Below, piece by piece: positions 18,612 through 26,538 of a DNA stretch of 60,345 nt; position 1 is the first letter of the stretch, and each line of letters opens with the position of its first letter. The DNA comes from Nocardia sp. (GTDB taxonomy: Bacteria; Actinomycetota; Actinomycetes; Mycobacteriales; Mycobacteriaceae), in the NCBI RefSeq assembly GCF_025465275.1, contig NZ_JAODNK010000048.1:1-60345 (forward strand), written 5' to 3'. A model generated the notes under the pieces. That model did not search any database, was not told the origin of the DNA, and worked only from the letters and a program-made list of their open reading frames with translations. Both the position numbers and the translations under genes were made by a program.

Positions 18612-19633
18612 CCCGGTACGTCATTGTCGGCGCGGGCGCGGTCGGGGTGAGCCTGGCCGTCGAGCTCGGCGATCGTGGCCACGAGATCCTGCTCGTGGCC
18701 CGCGGCGCGACACTGGATCATCTTGCGCGGCAACCGCTGTCGTATCACTCCCAAGCCGGGCACCGGGAGGTTCGGCTACCGGTCGCGGCGCTCACCGACG
18801 ACCTCGGGCTGCGAGTCGGCGATATCGTCGTCTTCGCGGTGAAGTCCCAGGATCTGCCAGCCGTAGCGCCCGCCATCGCCTGGCGGGACGTCACCGACGC
18901 GCACGGCCGCATCCGGGGCCTGGCAGCCGATCTGGTGCCGGTAGTCACCGCACAGAACGGGCTGGACGCCGAACGCACCGCGGCCCGCTGGTTCGACACT
19001 GTGCTGGGCGCGGTTTTCCTGATCTCGGCCCAGCACGTCCGGACTGGTGAGGTGCGAGTGGGCGGGCACCCGTACGTGGGCGGTGTCATCGCCGGTATCG
19101 CGAACGCCGCCTCGCCCGCCGCCGGTGAGCAGCCCCTCCAGACCTTCACCACAGACCTGCAAGCCGCGAACTTCAGAGCCGAAGCCGTCACCGATATTCG
19201 CGCCTACAAAGCAGCCAAGATCCTGCTCAGCGTGAACAACGGCATCGCGATCTTCGCCGGCGACCGCACCCTCAAAGACGCAGTCAGCGCGGCCCTGACC
19301 GCCGAAGCCAAGACAGTTCTCGCAGCCGCAGGCATCACCCACCACAACACCACAGACCTGACCCTCGACCCCGCCCAGGAGAACTTCACCGAACGCTCCG
19401 GAGTGATCCCCGGCAGATCCTCCACCTGGCAGAGCTTCGCCCGCGGCACCTCCGCCAACGAGGTCGACTACCTCAACGGCGAAATAGCCCTCCTGGCCCG
19501 CCTCCACCATGTCCCCGCCCCCCTGAACGCCCGCCTCCAACAGCTACTCGGCCGAGCCACCCATTCCGGCGGCGGCATCGACCTCCCCGGCCTGGGCGCC
19601 CTCGCCGCCCTCCTCCCCGCCAACCACACCTGA
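18608..19633 (+). CDS. Ketopantoate-reductase-family oxidoreductase (ApbA/PanE-like)
   Basis: 341 residues starting with the Rossmann motif GAGAVG (MTRYVIVGAGAVGVSLAVELG), followed by the FAVKSQDLP strand and a C-terminal helical domain with a conserved Lys in AYKAAKILLSVNNG. This is the fold of 2-dehydropantoate 2-reductase, but the operon context argues for reduction of a different 2-keto acid or aldehyde made from the imported substrate. The ATG overlaps the DUF1684 stop. It is the last gene of the run. Confidence 0.8.
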   Translation: MTRYVIVGAGAVGVSLAVELGDRGHEILLVARGATLDHLARQPLSYHSQAGHREVRLPVAALTDDLGLRVGDIVVFAVKSQDLPAVAPAIAWRDVTDAHGRIRGLAADLVPVVTAQNGLDAERTAARWFDTVLGAVFLISAQHVRTGEVRVGGHPYVGGVIAGIANAASPAAGEQPLQTFTTDLQAANFRAEAVTDIRAYKAAKILLSVNNGIAIFAGDRTLKDAVSAALTAEAKTVLAAAGITHHNTTDLTLDPAQENFTERSGVIPGRSSTWQSFARGTSANEVDYLNGEIALLARLHHVPAPLNARLQQLLGRATHSGGGIDLPGLGALAALLPANHT

Positions 19634-19667
19634 CCTCCCAATTCAGGAGCCCGACAACTTCCGCATA

Positions 19668-19759
19668 CGGCAGATCATCGCCTCAAATGTCGGCAAATCA
19701 TCGCCTGAGTGGTCGGCAGATTATCGGCTTACCTGTCGGCAAAGTATCGAGTAGGCCTC
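19668..19759. repeat. Four tandem 23-bp repeats
   Basis: CGGCA starts at 19668, 19691, 19714 and 19737, spaced exactly 23 bp. The consensus is CGGCARATYATCGCCTNA plus 5 variable bases. The second and third copies are most alike; the last decays into the downstream coding fragment. There are no unique spacers, so this is not a CRISPR array. It may be a regulatory iteron or the edge of a mobile unit. Confidence 0.85.
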
Positions 19760-20083
19760 ATCGAAACCTTCGTCCTCGGTGAACTCACCCGCCAGCTCAC
19801 CTGGAGCCGAACCATGGCTCAGCTTCATCACTACCGCGACCGCGACGGCTATGAAGTCGACGCGATCCTCGAGGATAACGCCGGCCGCATCATCGGCATC
19901 GAGGTCAAAGCCTCCGAAACCGTCCGTACCGACGACTTCCGGGCCCTCCGCATCCTGCAACGCCGCCTTGGCGACCGCTTCCACGCCGGATACGTCCTCT
20001 ACTGCGGAGACCAGCAACTCCCCTTCGGCGACAATCTGACCTGCCTGCCCATCAGTGCACTGTGGACCACACCACCGGCATAG
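19709..20083 (+). pseudogene. Truncated AAA ATPase of the DUF4143 type, C-terminal fragment only
   Basis: From about 19754 the frame gives a clean DUF4143 C-terminus: GLIETFVLGELTRQL, HYRDRDGYEVD, IGIEVKAS and the ending LPISALW. Complete members are about 400 residues with an N-terminal P-loop ATPase and winged helix. Here the ATPase half is absent and the fragment is joined directly to the 23-bp repeats, whose translation supplies the first 15 codons. It is therefore a remnant left by deletion, although a short expressed nuclease-like peptide cannot be excluded (the E-V-D...E-V-K pattern resembles a PD-(D/E)XK core). Confidence 0.75.
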
Positions 20084-20104
20084 CCAGAGCGATCGGCAGA
20101 AGCC

Positions 20105-20857
20105 CTAACACTCGGGGATTGCGGTGCCCCGGTCGGGTAGGGCTTCGGGGTTCGATCGCAGGTACTCGAGCCCCTGCTTCATGTAGACGCGGGGGTTGAG
20201 GTCGAGGTGTTTGGCCCACAGGGGTTTCCGGTCGCCGCGCAGGGTGGTCCAGCAGGCCAGGGCGTAGCCGAACATGGGCTGGGAGAGATAGCCGAGACTT
20301 TGGGAACGCCACCCGTGCCGGGATTGCGAGAACTGGAATGCGGCATTGGCGGTGAACACTCCGAGGCCGAGGTAGACCGTGGCCAGGTCGGTCAGCTGCT
20401 CGTTGTCGCGGCGGGTGTGGTCTATGCGGTGCTCACCGAGGAGGCGTTCGTGGGCCAGTTCGTGGGCGACAGTGGCGACCAGCGTCACCGGGGAGCGCAT
20501 GTGCGCCATGTCCAGTGACACCACCGCGCGACCGGGCTCCAGCCGGTAGTGCCCGGCCTCCCCGTGCGTGGATCCCGCCAGGAAGGCGACATTGTCCGGC
20601 AGGCTGTCGCCGTCCGAATGCAGCTCCACGACAATGCGATCGCGGCGCACACCCATATAGCTGCTCACGCTGCCGACCAGTGCCCGGATCTCCTGCTCGG
20701 TCCCGGTGTAGGAGCCGGGAAAGAAGTCGGGGGTCGGCAGGATCACGGGCGTTCGCAGTGTTCGAGGGCCGAATTGGGCTGCGCACCAGCTCATCATCTC
20801 TTCGACCCACAGCCGCTCCAGCTCCCCTACCGGGCACCTGGGCTTGAAAATTCCCAC
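20105..20857 (-). CDS. Uncharacterised protein with an HExxH zinc-peptidase-like motif
   Basis: About 250 residues, not recognised as a named family. The central segment VATVAHELAHERLLGEHR contains HELAH, a classic zinc-binding helix. The following DNEQLTDLATVYLGLG could supply a third acidic ligand, as in gluzincins. The C-terminus ends with a helix around MKQGLEYLRSNPEAL. A GTG near 20857 is proposed as start, because the 46 codons upstream to an ATG at 20995 look non-coding. It runs divergently from the cobalamin riboswitch. No signal peptide is seen, so a cytoplasmic location is likely. Confidence 0.6.
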   Translation of the reverse strand: MGIFKPRCPVGELERLWVEEMMSWCAAQFGPRTLRTPVILPTPDFFPGSYTGTEQEIRALVGSVSSYMGVRRDRIVVELHSDGDSLPDNVAFLAGSTHGEAGHYRLEPGRAVVSLDMAHMRSPVTLVATVAHELAHERLLGEHRIDHTRRDNEQLTDLATVYLGLGVFTANAAFQFSQSRHGWRSQSLGYLSQPMFGYALACWTTLRGDRKPLWAKHLDLNPRVYMKQGLEYLRSNPEALPDRGTAIPEC

Positions 20858-21004
20858 GCCACAGTATGTCCGCGCCGCGAGCAAATTTCCTGTCCGAGAA
20901 TGCCGGTCCCTGGCCGAACCCGAACCCGCCGAGTCGGACCACCCCGCCGGGTGCCGTGCGATCTCATCTGGTGGCTCCCCGATTGACCAGCGCATCAGGG
21001 GTTT

Positions 21005-21150
21005 CGTATGGTGATGTGAGCGATGATTCGAGGAACCCGGTGCAAACCCGGGACGGTCGCGCCACTGTGAGCACTTCCCCTGCGGAGGTGCGAGTCAGAC
21101 ACTCGAAGAGCCGTGCAATGCCCACCACCGGGGACGCGTAAATCCCCGCC
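21005..21150 (+). promoter_or_regulatory. Cobalamin (B12) riboswitch upstream of cbtB
   Basis: The leader has the AdoCbl-riboswitch core: GAGGAACCCGGTGCAAACCC at 21030-21049, then GGGACGGTCGCGCCACTGTG (with the B12-box GCCACTG), and the 3' conserved GCGAGTCAGACACTC at 21090-21104. Downstream a CGGGGA/TCCCCG hairpin (21129-21148) precedes the AGGAGAG ribosome site of cbtB. The layout fits repression by cobalamin through translation block or termination. Confidence 0.93.
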
Positions 21151-21167
21151 AGGTTCAGGAGAGTCTC

Positions 21168-21377
21168 ATGGCTACGTCTTACGTCCCCCAGTCCGGGGTG
21201 GAAACACTCTCGCTCCCCACAACGGCCATGTGGCTGGCCGGCACCACCTTGCTGGCGCTGCTCGCCTACTACTTCATCGGCATCGATCAGGGCGCGGTCT
21301 CGATCTTCGGAAGCGATACGCATGTCCACGAGTTCGTGCACGACGCCCGGCATTTCCTCGGCTTCCCCTGCCACTAG
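21168..21377 (+). CDS. cbtB: Cobalt transporter subunit CbtB
   Basis: A 69-residue protein with one transmembrane helix (MWLAGTTLLALLAYYFIGI) and a His-rich C-terminus (THVHEFVHDARHFLGFPCH) that fits metal capture. This is the CbtB pattern. It lies directly after a cobalamin riboswitch, with AGGAGAG 4 nt before the ATG, and is followed by cbtA. CbtAB is a predicted cobalt uptake system serving B12 synthesis; transport has been inferred mainly from genome context. Confidence 0.92.
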   Translation: MATSYVPQSGVETLSLPTTAMWLAGTTLLALLAYYFIGIDQGAVSIFGSDTHVHEFVHDARHFLGFPCH

Positions 21378-21398
21378 CCAGGGAAACGAGTCGGCACA

Positions 21399-22256
21399 AT
21401 GGAAAAGCGAATCATCTTCCGGGGCCTGCTGGTAGGGGCACTCGGCGGCCTTCTGGCGTTCCTGTTCGCCCGCATCCTGGCTGAACCCATCATCAATCGC
21501 GCCATCGATTACGAGAGTGGCCGCGACAACGCCCAGATGGCCTTGGACAAGGCCGGCGGCCATCCGATGGCCGATATGGGTACGGAAATCTTCAGTCGCG
21601 ACATCCAGTCCACTACCGGTATCGGCTTCGGCATGGTCCTGTTCGGCATCGCCATGGGCGCGCTGTTCGCGACGGCGTACTGCGTCTGCGTCGGCCGGGT
21701 CGGCAAGCTCACCCCGCGCAATCTGGCGCTGGTGGTTGCCGGCGGCATGTTCCTGGTGTTCTACGGTGTCCCATTCCTGAAGTACCCGGCCAATCCGCCG
21801 TCGATCGGACATCCGGACACCATCAAGGAGCGCACGGGTCTGTACGTGGCAATGATCGTGATCACCGGTATTCTGCTGCTGGGCGCGATCTGGCTGGGCC
21901 GCAGACTGCAAGCGCGACTGGGCAACTGGAACGCGACGATCGTGGCGGGGCTGGCCTTCGCGGTGGCGATCGGCATCGTGATGGCCCTGCTGCCGTCACT
22001 CGGTCAGCTCTCGGCCAACAAATCCGAGTTCGGTGATTTCGCGACGGAGACCCCGCAGCCACTGACCGATGCGTCCGGCAAGATCGTCTACCCCGGGTTC
22101 CCGGCCGACGATCTGTTCTTCTTCCGGTTCTATTCCTTTGCCGCCCAGCTGATTCTGTGGACGGTCATCGGAGTCGGATTCGCCACGCTGGCGCCGCGGC
22201 TGTTCGGCCGCCAGACCAGTCCCGCACCGATCGTCGCGGCGGCTTCCGCCGCATGA
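21399..22256 (+). CDS. cbtA: Cobalt transporter subunit CbtA
   Basis: 285-residue membrane protein beginning MEKRIIFRGLLVGALGGLLAF, with about six membrane helices and conserved loops such as FLKYPANPPSIGHPDTI and FPADDLFFFR that are typical of CbtA. It follows cbtB by 21 bp under the same cobalamin riboswitch and overlaps the next start (ATGA). Predicted role: cobalt uptake across the inner membrane. Confidence 0.93.
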   Translation: MEKRIIFRGLLVGALGGLLAFLFARILAEPIINRAIDYESGRDNAQMALDKAGGHPMADMGTEIFSRDIQSTTGIGFGMVLFGIAMGALFATAYCVCVGRVGKLTPRNLALVVAGGMFLVFYGVPFLKYPANPPSIGHPDTIKERTGLYVAMIVITGILLLGAIWLGRRLQARLGNWNATIVAGLAFAVAIGIVMALLPSLGQLSANKSEFGDFATETPQPLTDASGKIVYPGFPADDLFFFRFYSFAAQLILWTVIGVGFATLAPRLFGRQTSPAPIVAAASAA

Positions 22257-22816
22257 GCGCAGTTACCCGGCTCACGCTGATCTCGCACGCCATGACCGAG
22301 GCCATGGCGGCAGCGCGATTTGCCGCTGACGAACCACTCAGCGAGCTGGGGCTGCGCACCGTGCAGAAAGCTGATCACAGCACCCTCCGGGCCGACCTGA
22401 TCCAGGTCGGCCCGGAGGCCCGCACGGCCCAGACCGCGGCCCAGCTGGCATTGACCGGCAGCACGGAACCCGCACTGCGCGATCTGGATTGCGGCAGCTG
22501 GACCGGCTCCGGCATGGCGGACCTGCAGCCCGAACAGTTGATGGGCTGGCTGACCGACCCGAATCATGTTTCACACGACGGGGAATCGATCACCGATCTC
22601 ATCGAGCGCGTCCGCGCGTGGATGGACACCCTCGTGCAGGATCCGCAGCGCATCCTCGCGGTCACGCACCCCGCCGTTGTGCGCGCCACCATCCTGATCG
22701 CGCTGTCCGCTCCCGCAACGTCCTTCTGGCGCATCGACATCCCACCGCTCAGCGCCACCACCCTGCACCAACGCGGTGGCGCCTGGACCTTGCGCGAGAC
22801 CGCACTGCCCCTCTGA
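22253..22816 (+). CDS. Histidine-phosphatase-fold protein with a degenerate RHG motif
   Basis: 187 residues of the phosphoglycerate-mutase/histidine phosphatase superfamily. The N-terminal motif reads LISHAMTEA where active members have RHG, so the catalytic Arg is replaced by Ser while the His remains. The second His appears in AVTHPAVVRA, and GESITDLIERVRAW fits the middle region. Translationally coupled to cbtA. CobC phosphatases of this superfamily act in B12 assembly, so a cobalamin link is plausible, but the motif change makes catalysis uncertain. Confidence 0.75.
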   Translation: MSAVTRLTLISHAMTEAMAAARFAADEPLSELGLRTVQKADHSTLRADLIQVGPEARTAQTAAQLALTGSTEPALRDLDCGSWTGSGMADLQPEQLMGWLTDPNHVSHDGESITDLIERVRAWMDTLVQDPQRILAVTHPAVVRATILIALSAPATSFWRIDIPPLSATTLHQRGGAWTLRETALPL

Positions 22817-22927
22817 TTCCCCGGAATCTACAGCGGGTCAAGGTATTTGGACGGGCGTGCTGTTCGATGAAGGGGATATCGAACAGCACGCCCGCACCGG
22901 AAAGGATAGCGGCAAAGGGCGATTTCG

Positions 22928-24124
22928 TCAGGTGCTGGTTTCGCGGCTGCGCACCGCGGGCACGATCGGCGACCTGTGGTAGGCGGTGGAAACCGCTACC
23001 AGCCAGGTGATTTCGCCCATGAAGGTCGGGCGGGCGGGGCGGCGGAAGGTCTCGCCCCGATCGATCGGAGTCGACCCGTTCCGGTGGGAATCCAGCGCAT
23101 ATGCGATGCGCGCCGCCTCCAACGCCGCCTCCCGTTCACCGGCGGGGATATTCAGCTCGTCGGCGACTTGCTCTGCGCGAGCGGTTATTTCGGGGCTCAG
23201 ATGCGTTTGCAGGAGCAGTAGGGCGTCACGGATCTCGATGACCCGGCGGTACAGCCGATCCCGGGAGACACCACGGGCGCTCGGCGCCGTACGCGTGACT
23301 TCGGGGGCGGCCGCACTCAGTGCCGACCAGAGCGGATACAGTCGGGGATAGGCGCGAATGCGCTGCACACCGGCCATCGCCTGCGGTAGCAGCGAGGGGC
23401 ACAGGTAGCCGATCAGCATGATGGCCGCGCCGATACTGGCGAAGGCGGGGGCGATGTCGATATTCAAGTGGCGCGCCGAGATTCCCGCCCACGCGGCCAC
23501 CAGGGCGATGACCTTGCCGATGCTGTAGCCGACCGCGATGACGGAGCCCGAGGCCAGCAGGCGCAGACCTCGGCGCAGCCACGGCTGTTCTCGCGCGTGC
23601 GGCAGCCAGGTGCGGCACAGCATGATGATGCGCAGCAGCGCCAGCGTGTACGCGCAGAGGTAGACGGCGAGAAAGGCGTCGACCATCGAGGTGGTCGCAT
23701 AGTGATAGTCGAAGTCGGTGGCGTGGCTTTCGTCATGGACCGGCGCTATGGAGAACAGCACGGCCATGGTCACCACGACGGCCACGTTCACCAGTGTCAC
23801 GCTGCGGCCGTTGATATGTGCGTTCGTATCAGCGGGAGCATTGGGCACGATCAGATACGTCGTCCAGACGATCTGCGCCATGACCGCGGTGGTGATGGCC
23901 GAGTAGACGATCAGCGTCGCCAGATTGGGTATCCCGCTGACCCGGCCGATCCGCTCATAGGTCTGCGGCACCGCGGCCTCGAAACCTATTGCCGTGCAGG
24001 CGATGGCAACAACGACCGCCCAGCGGGCCGTGGCTTGCGGATTGCGGGCGGCCAGTATCAGCCGCCACAGGCATACCCCTGCGGCCAGCGCTCCGACACT
24101 TCCGTAGACGAGGGCGAATTGCAC
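22928..24124 (-). CDS. MAB_1171c-type putative membrane transporter
   Basis: 398 residues. The first two thirds hold about seven hydrophobic helices starting at MQFALVYGSVGALAAGVCL. The cytoplasmic C-terminus holds RLYRRVIEIRDALLLLQTHL and ERAEALEAARI-like helices, a layout seen in actinobacterial proteins named after M. abscessus MAB_1171c. No transport activity is established. It is the third gene of a cassette with an XRE regulator and an ImmA/IrrE protease, separated from the protease gene by 5 bp. Confidence 0.75.
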   Translation of the reverse strand: MQFALVYGSVGALAAGVCLWRLILAARNPQATARWAVVVAIACTAIGFEAAVPQTYERIGRVSGIPNLATLIVYSAITTAVMAQIVWTTYLIVPNAPADTNAHINGRSVTLVNVAVVVTMAVLFSIAPVHDESHATDFDYHYATTSMVDAFLAVYLCAYTLALLRIIMLCRTWLPHAREQPWLRRGLRLLASGSVIAVGYSIGKVIALVAAWAGISARHLNIDIAPAFASIGAAIMLIGYLCPSLLPQAMAGVQRIRAYPRLYPLWSALSAAAPEVTRTAPSARGVSRDRLYRRVIEIRDALLLLQTHLSPEITARAEQVADELNIPAGEREAALEAARIAYALDSHRNGSTPIDRGETFRRPARPTFMGEITWLVAVSTAYHRSPIVPAVRSRETST

Positions 24125-24129
24125 TGCTA

Positions 24130-24687
24130 TCAGTCGATTCCAGGTCCGAAGGTGTCGAGCAGACTGCGAATATCGGCGGGTGCGTTATCGGGCAGCACCC
24201 ATTCCGCGCGCGGCGTCCAGCGCGTGATGTGGTGTGCCATGAGCAGATCGGCGATGTGCTCGGCCTCCTGCTCCTCCCGCTCCGAGGAGCAGGTGCGGCC
24301 CAGCATGCGGCGCACGACGGCGGGATCGATATTCGGGGCGAGCAGTCGCAGTGCGTCCTGCCCGGTCACCGTGACGGGCTCGTGCCCGGCCAGCAGATGC
24401 CCGAATTCATGGCAGACGATGTGATCCTGGTGCAGTTCGCTGGTATTGCTCTGGTAGGCAAGGAAATCGATATCCCGCGTCACCAGCAGACCACCGGAGA
24501 GCCCGGCCACCGGGAACGGTTCCGGGCGCAGCCGCAACGGCCGCCCGCGCCGCCGGGCCAGGGTCTCCGCCAATTCGGTCACCGTGAATCGACTGGGCAG
24601 TTCCAGCCCGCGCAGCTCGCGCCGCAGCCGGCGATGATCCATCATCGGACGTTCATTCTCCGAGCCCTCCCAGACCGCGATCCGCAT
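24130..24687 (-). CDS. ImmA/IrrE-family metallo-endopeptidase
   Basis: 185 residues. The zinc motif HEFGH (His93, Glu94, His97) sits in IVCHEFGHLLAGHE, and a later acidic stretch EREEQEAEHIADLL can give the third ligand. Proteases of this family cleave a partner XRE repressor to switch genes on. The partner candidate is the XRE protein encoded 3 bp upstream. Met15-Met16 are alternative starts. The downstream gene is the MAB_1171c-type membrane protein. Confidence 0.85.
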   Translation of the reverse strand: MRIAVWEGSENERPMMDHRRLRRELRGLELPSRFTVTELAETLARRRGRPLRLRPEPFPVAGLSGGLLVTRDIDFLAYQSNTSELHQDHIVCHEFGHLLAGHEPVTVTGQDALRLLAPNIDPAVVRRMLGRTCSSEREEQEAEHIADLLMAHHITRWTPRAEWVLPDNAPADIRSLLDTFGPGID

Positions 24688-24690
24688 GGC

Positions 24691-25146
24691 TCACAAGTCT
24701 TCCCCGTAGTTCTCCGACTCGATGCGCCGCAGCACATCGAGCATGGCCGCGATGGTGTCGGCCCGCACCGTACCGTGCGCCAGCCCGTCGCGCAGCACCA
24801 ATTCGAGTGCCGCACCATCGGCTTTTCCCTTGAGCGCGTTGACCAATGCCAACTCGCGGCCGCGCGCGACGGCAAGTTCGGGATTGGTGAGCGGATCGAG
24901 ACTGTCCAGGCCGAAGTACAGGCGCAGCGCCTCCAGCGTCTCGAACGACGGGTTCACCGTCTGCCCGGTCCGCAACTTCCACAGATAGTTCGCCGAAAGG
25001 CCGACACCCGTGGTGCTGTGAATATCCTCGGCCAGCGCGCGGTGGGTGATCTCCACTTCGCGGCCGTCCCTGGTCACGGGCGGATGCATGCCGCCGATCA
25101 GGCTGTTGAGCGCACTGGTGAACGGATGCTGTTGCGCGGCAACCAT
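24691..25146 (-). CDS. XRE-like helix-turn-helix regulator
   Basis: 151 residues with an N-terminal helix-turn-helix (LAEDIHSTTGVGLSANYLWKLRTGQ) followed by a sensor-like helical region; the architecture is like mycobacterial EspR-type and other actinobacterial XRE regulators. It is the first gene of the cassette with an ImmA/IrrE protease and is probably its cleavage target. The promoter should lie in the 159-bp region 25147-25305. Confidence 0.82.
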   Translation of the reverse strand: MVAAQQHPFTSALNSLIGGMHPPVTRDGREVEITHRALAEDIHSTTGVGLSANYLWKLRTGQTVNPSFETLEALRLYFGLDSLDPLTNPELAVARGRELALVNALKGKADGAALELVLRDGLAHGTVRADTIAAMLDVLRRIESENYGEDL

Positions 25147-25279
25147 TCTAATCTTGTCTCCTGCAGTTGACAGTCGAGGTGAGCTCGATCATATACTCGT
25201 GCCTACTTCGTTATCGATCGCCGATATCGCTGCCTCCGAAGGGGAGGGCAGCGGAGCCGGTGAGTGCGAAGTCCCGGAT

Positions 25280-25303
25280 GGGGCGACCAAAGCTGCTCGC
25301 CCC
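25280..25303 (-). terminator. Hairpin after the cytochrome P450 remnant
   Basis: GGGGCGA (25280-25286) pairs with TCGCCCC (25297-25303) around a 10-nt loop, starting 3 bases after the P450 stop codon on the minus strand. No T run. It would also separate P450 transcription from the XRE promoter. Confidence 0.55.
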
Positions 25304-25305
25304 AT

Positions 25306-26458
25306 TCAATAGCGCTCCCCTGCTCGCACCGGCAGCGTGAGCGGACCACGATGGCGGAAGCCCGATCGCCAGGGCACGTCCCGATCATCAATGGTTGCAT
25401 GCAATTTCGGCCAGCGGGTGTAGATCTGTTCGAGAACGGACGCGAGCACCGGCCGCAGCAATCCGGCGCCGACACATGCGTGCGCGCCGTGGCCCAGCGC
25501 CACATGCGGATTGGGACCGCGCCACACATCCAGTTCCGCCGGGTCGGAAAACCGCTCCGGATCGTGATTCGCCGACGCCAGGCACAGCAGCACCGTCTGC
25601 CCCGCCGCGATCACCTGACCGCCGATCTCCAGATCGGTGACCGCGAAGCGCGGTCCGGCCAGCACCTGCGGCGACAGGAAGCGCAGCAATTCATCGACCG
25701 GCCCGGACCGATCGGGAACCGACATCATTCCCGCGAGCTGTTCGGGCCTACCGGAAAAGACGAGCACCGCCCCGGCGATCACGTCCATCAATACCTCGTA
25801 CCAGACGAACAGCAGGTAGAACAGCAGTCCGGCAATGTCACCGGAATCGGTTCCCGCACTGTCGATCTCGGCGTGTACCAATCGGCCGAGCATCGTATCT
25901 TCGCCGTCCTGCAGCCCTCGCGCGATCACCGCCGTGATGATCTCCTGCATCGCCGCCAGCGTATCTCGTGCTCGCGGAAGGGAATCCGGCCGCATCGTGG
26001 CATTCGCCCACGCCGCCAGCGCATCCCGTTCGGTATCGGGCAATCCCAGCAGTTCCGCGAGAATAACCGCGGGCAGCGGCAATGCCACCCGCTCCACAAA
26101 ATCGAATTCGTCCACGCCGTCGAGCTCCGCCAGGCACTTCCCGACCAGCAGCGCCGCCCGATCGGTCCATTCCCCGGCCTGGCGCAGCTCACCGACCACC
26201 CGGCTGCGCAGCCGTGTCCACTGCTCCGGCTCGCTGCGCTGGAACACGTCCAGCGGCGGCGGAACCGCGAACCCGCGATAGTCCTCCCCCTGGCTGTAGC
26301 GCAGATTCGTGGACAGCCGGGACATCCGCATAACGCGTCACCAGCCATGCCGGTGGCCCGTCCGGCGTCGCCACTCGATGCACGCCGCCGCCGTCCCGCA
26401 GCGACCGCAGTACCGGCCACGGTTCCCGCGCGAATTCCTCATCGAAGATGCTCAACAC
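25306..26458 (-). pseudogene. Frameshifted cytochrome P450
   Basis: The N-terminus (VLSIFDEEFAREPWPVLRSL to WLVTRYADV) is read in one frame from a GTG near 26458. The rest (RLSTNLRYSQGEDYRGF onward, about 335 residues) is read in another frame from about 26330. The usual 7-8 residues between these blocks are missing, so a small non-triplet deletion caused the shift. The heme loop GHGAHACVG and the ExxR helix (ELLR) remain. The I-helix has VWYEVL where the oxygen-activating Thr motif AGHETT is expected, so it was atypical even when intact. A shortened protein restarting at ATG 26331 is unlikely to fold as a full P450. Confidence 0.75.
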
Positions 26459-26538
26459 CCACCCATCATCTCCCAAGCCGCCCAACAGGTCTCGACGGGA
26501 ACCACGCCCACAACGGGTGGACCCGTCTCGACATCGGC

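Noticed and set aside
18608..19633. Annotation as panE for pantothenate synthesis
   Set aside because: The fold fits, but its position in a monooxygenase/importer operon makes a housekeeping role unlikely.
19668..19759. CRISPR array
   Set aside because: The 23-bp units are contiguous with no unique spacers and no cas genes nearby.
20858..20995. N-terminal extension of the HExxH protein to the ATG at 20995
   Set aside because: The extra 46 residues look like random translation and would overlap the region just before the riboswitch.
21399..22816. Complete B12 biosynthesis cluster
   Set aside because: Only cobalt uptake and one phosphatase-like gene are present; no cob/cbi enzymes follow.
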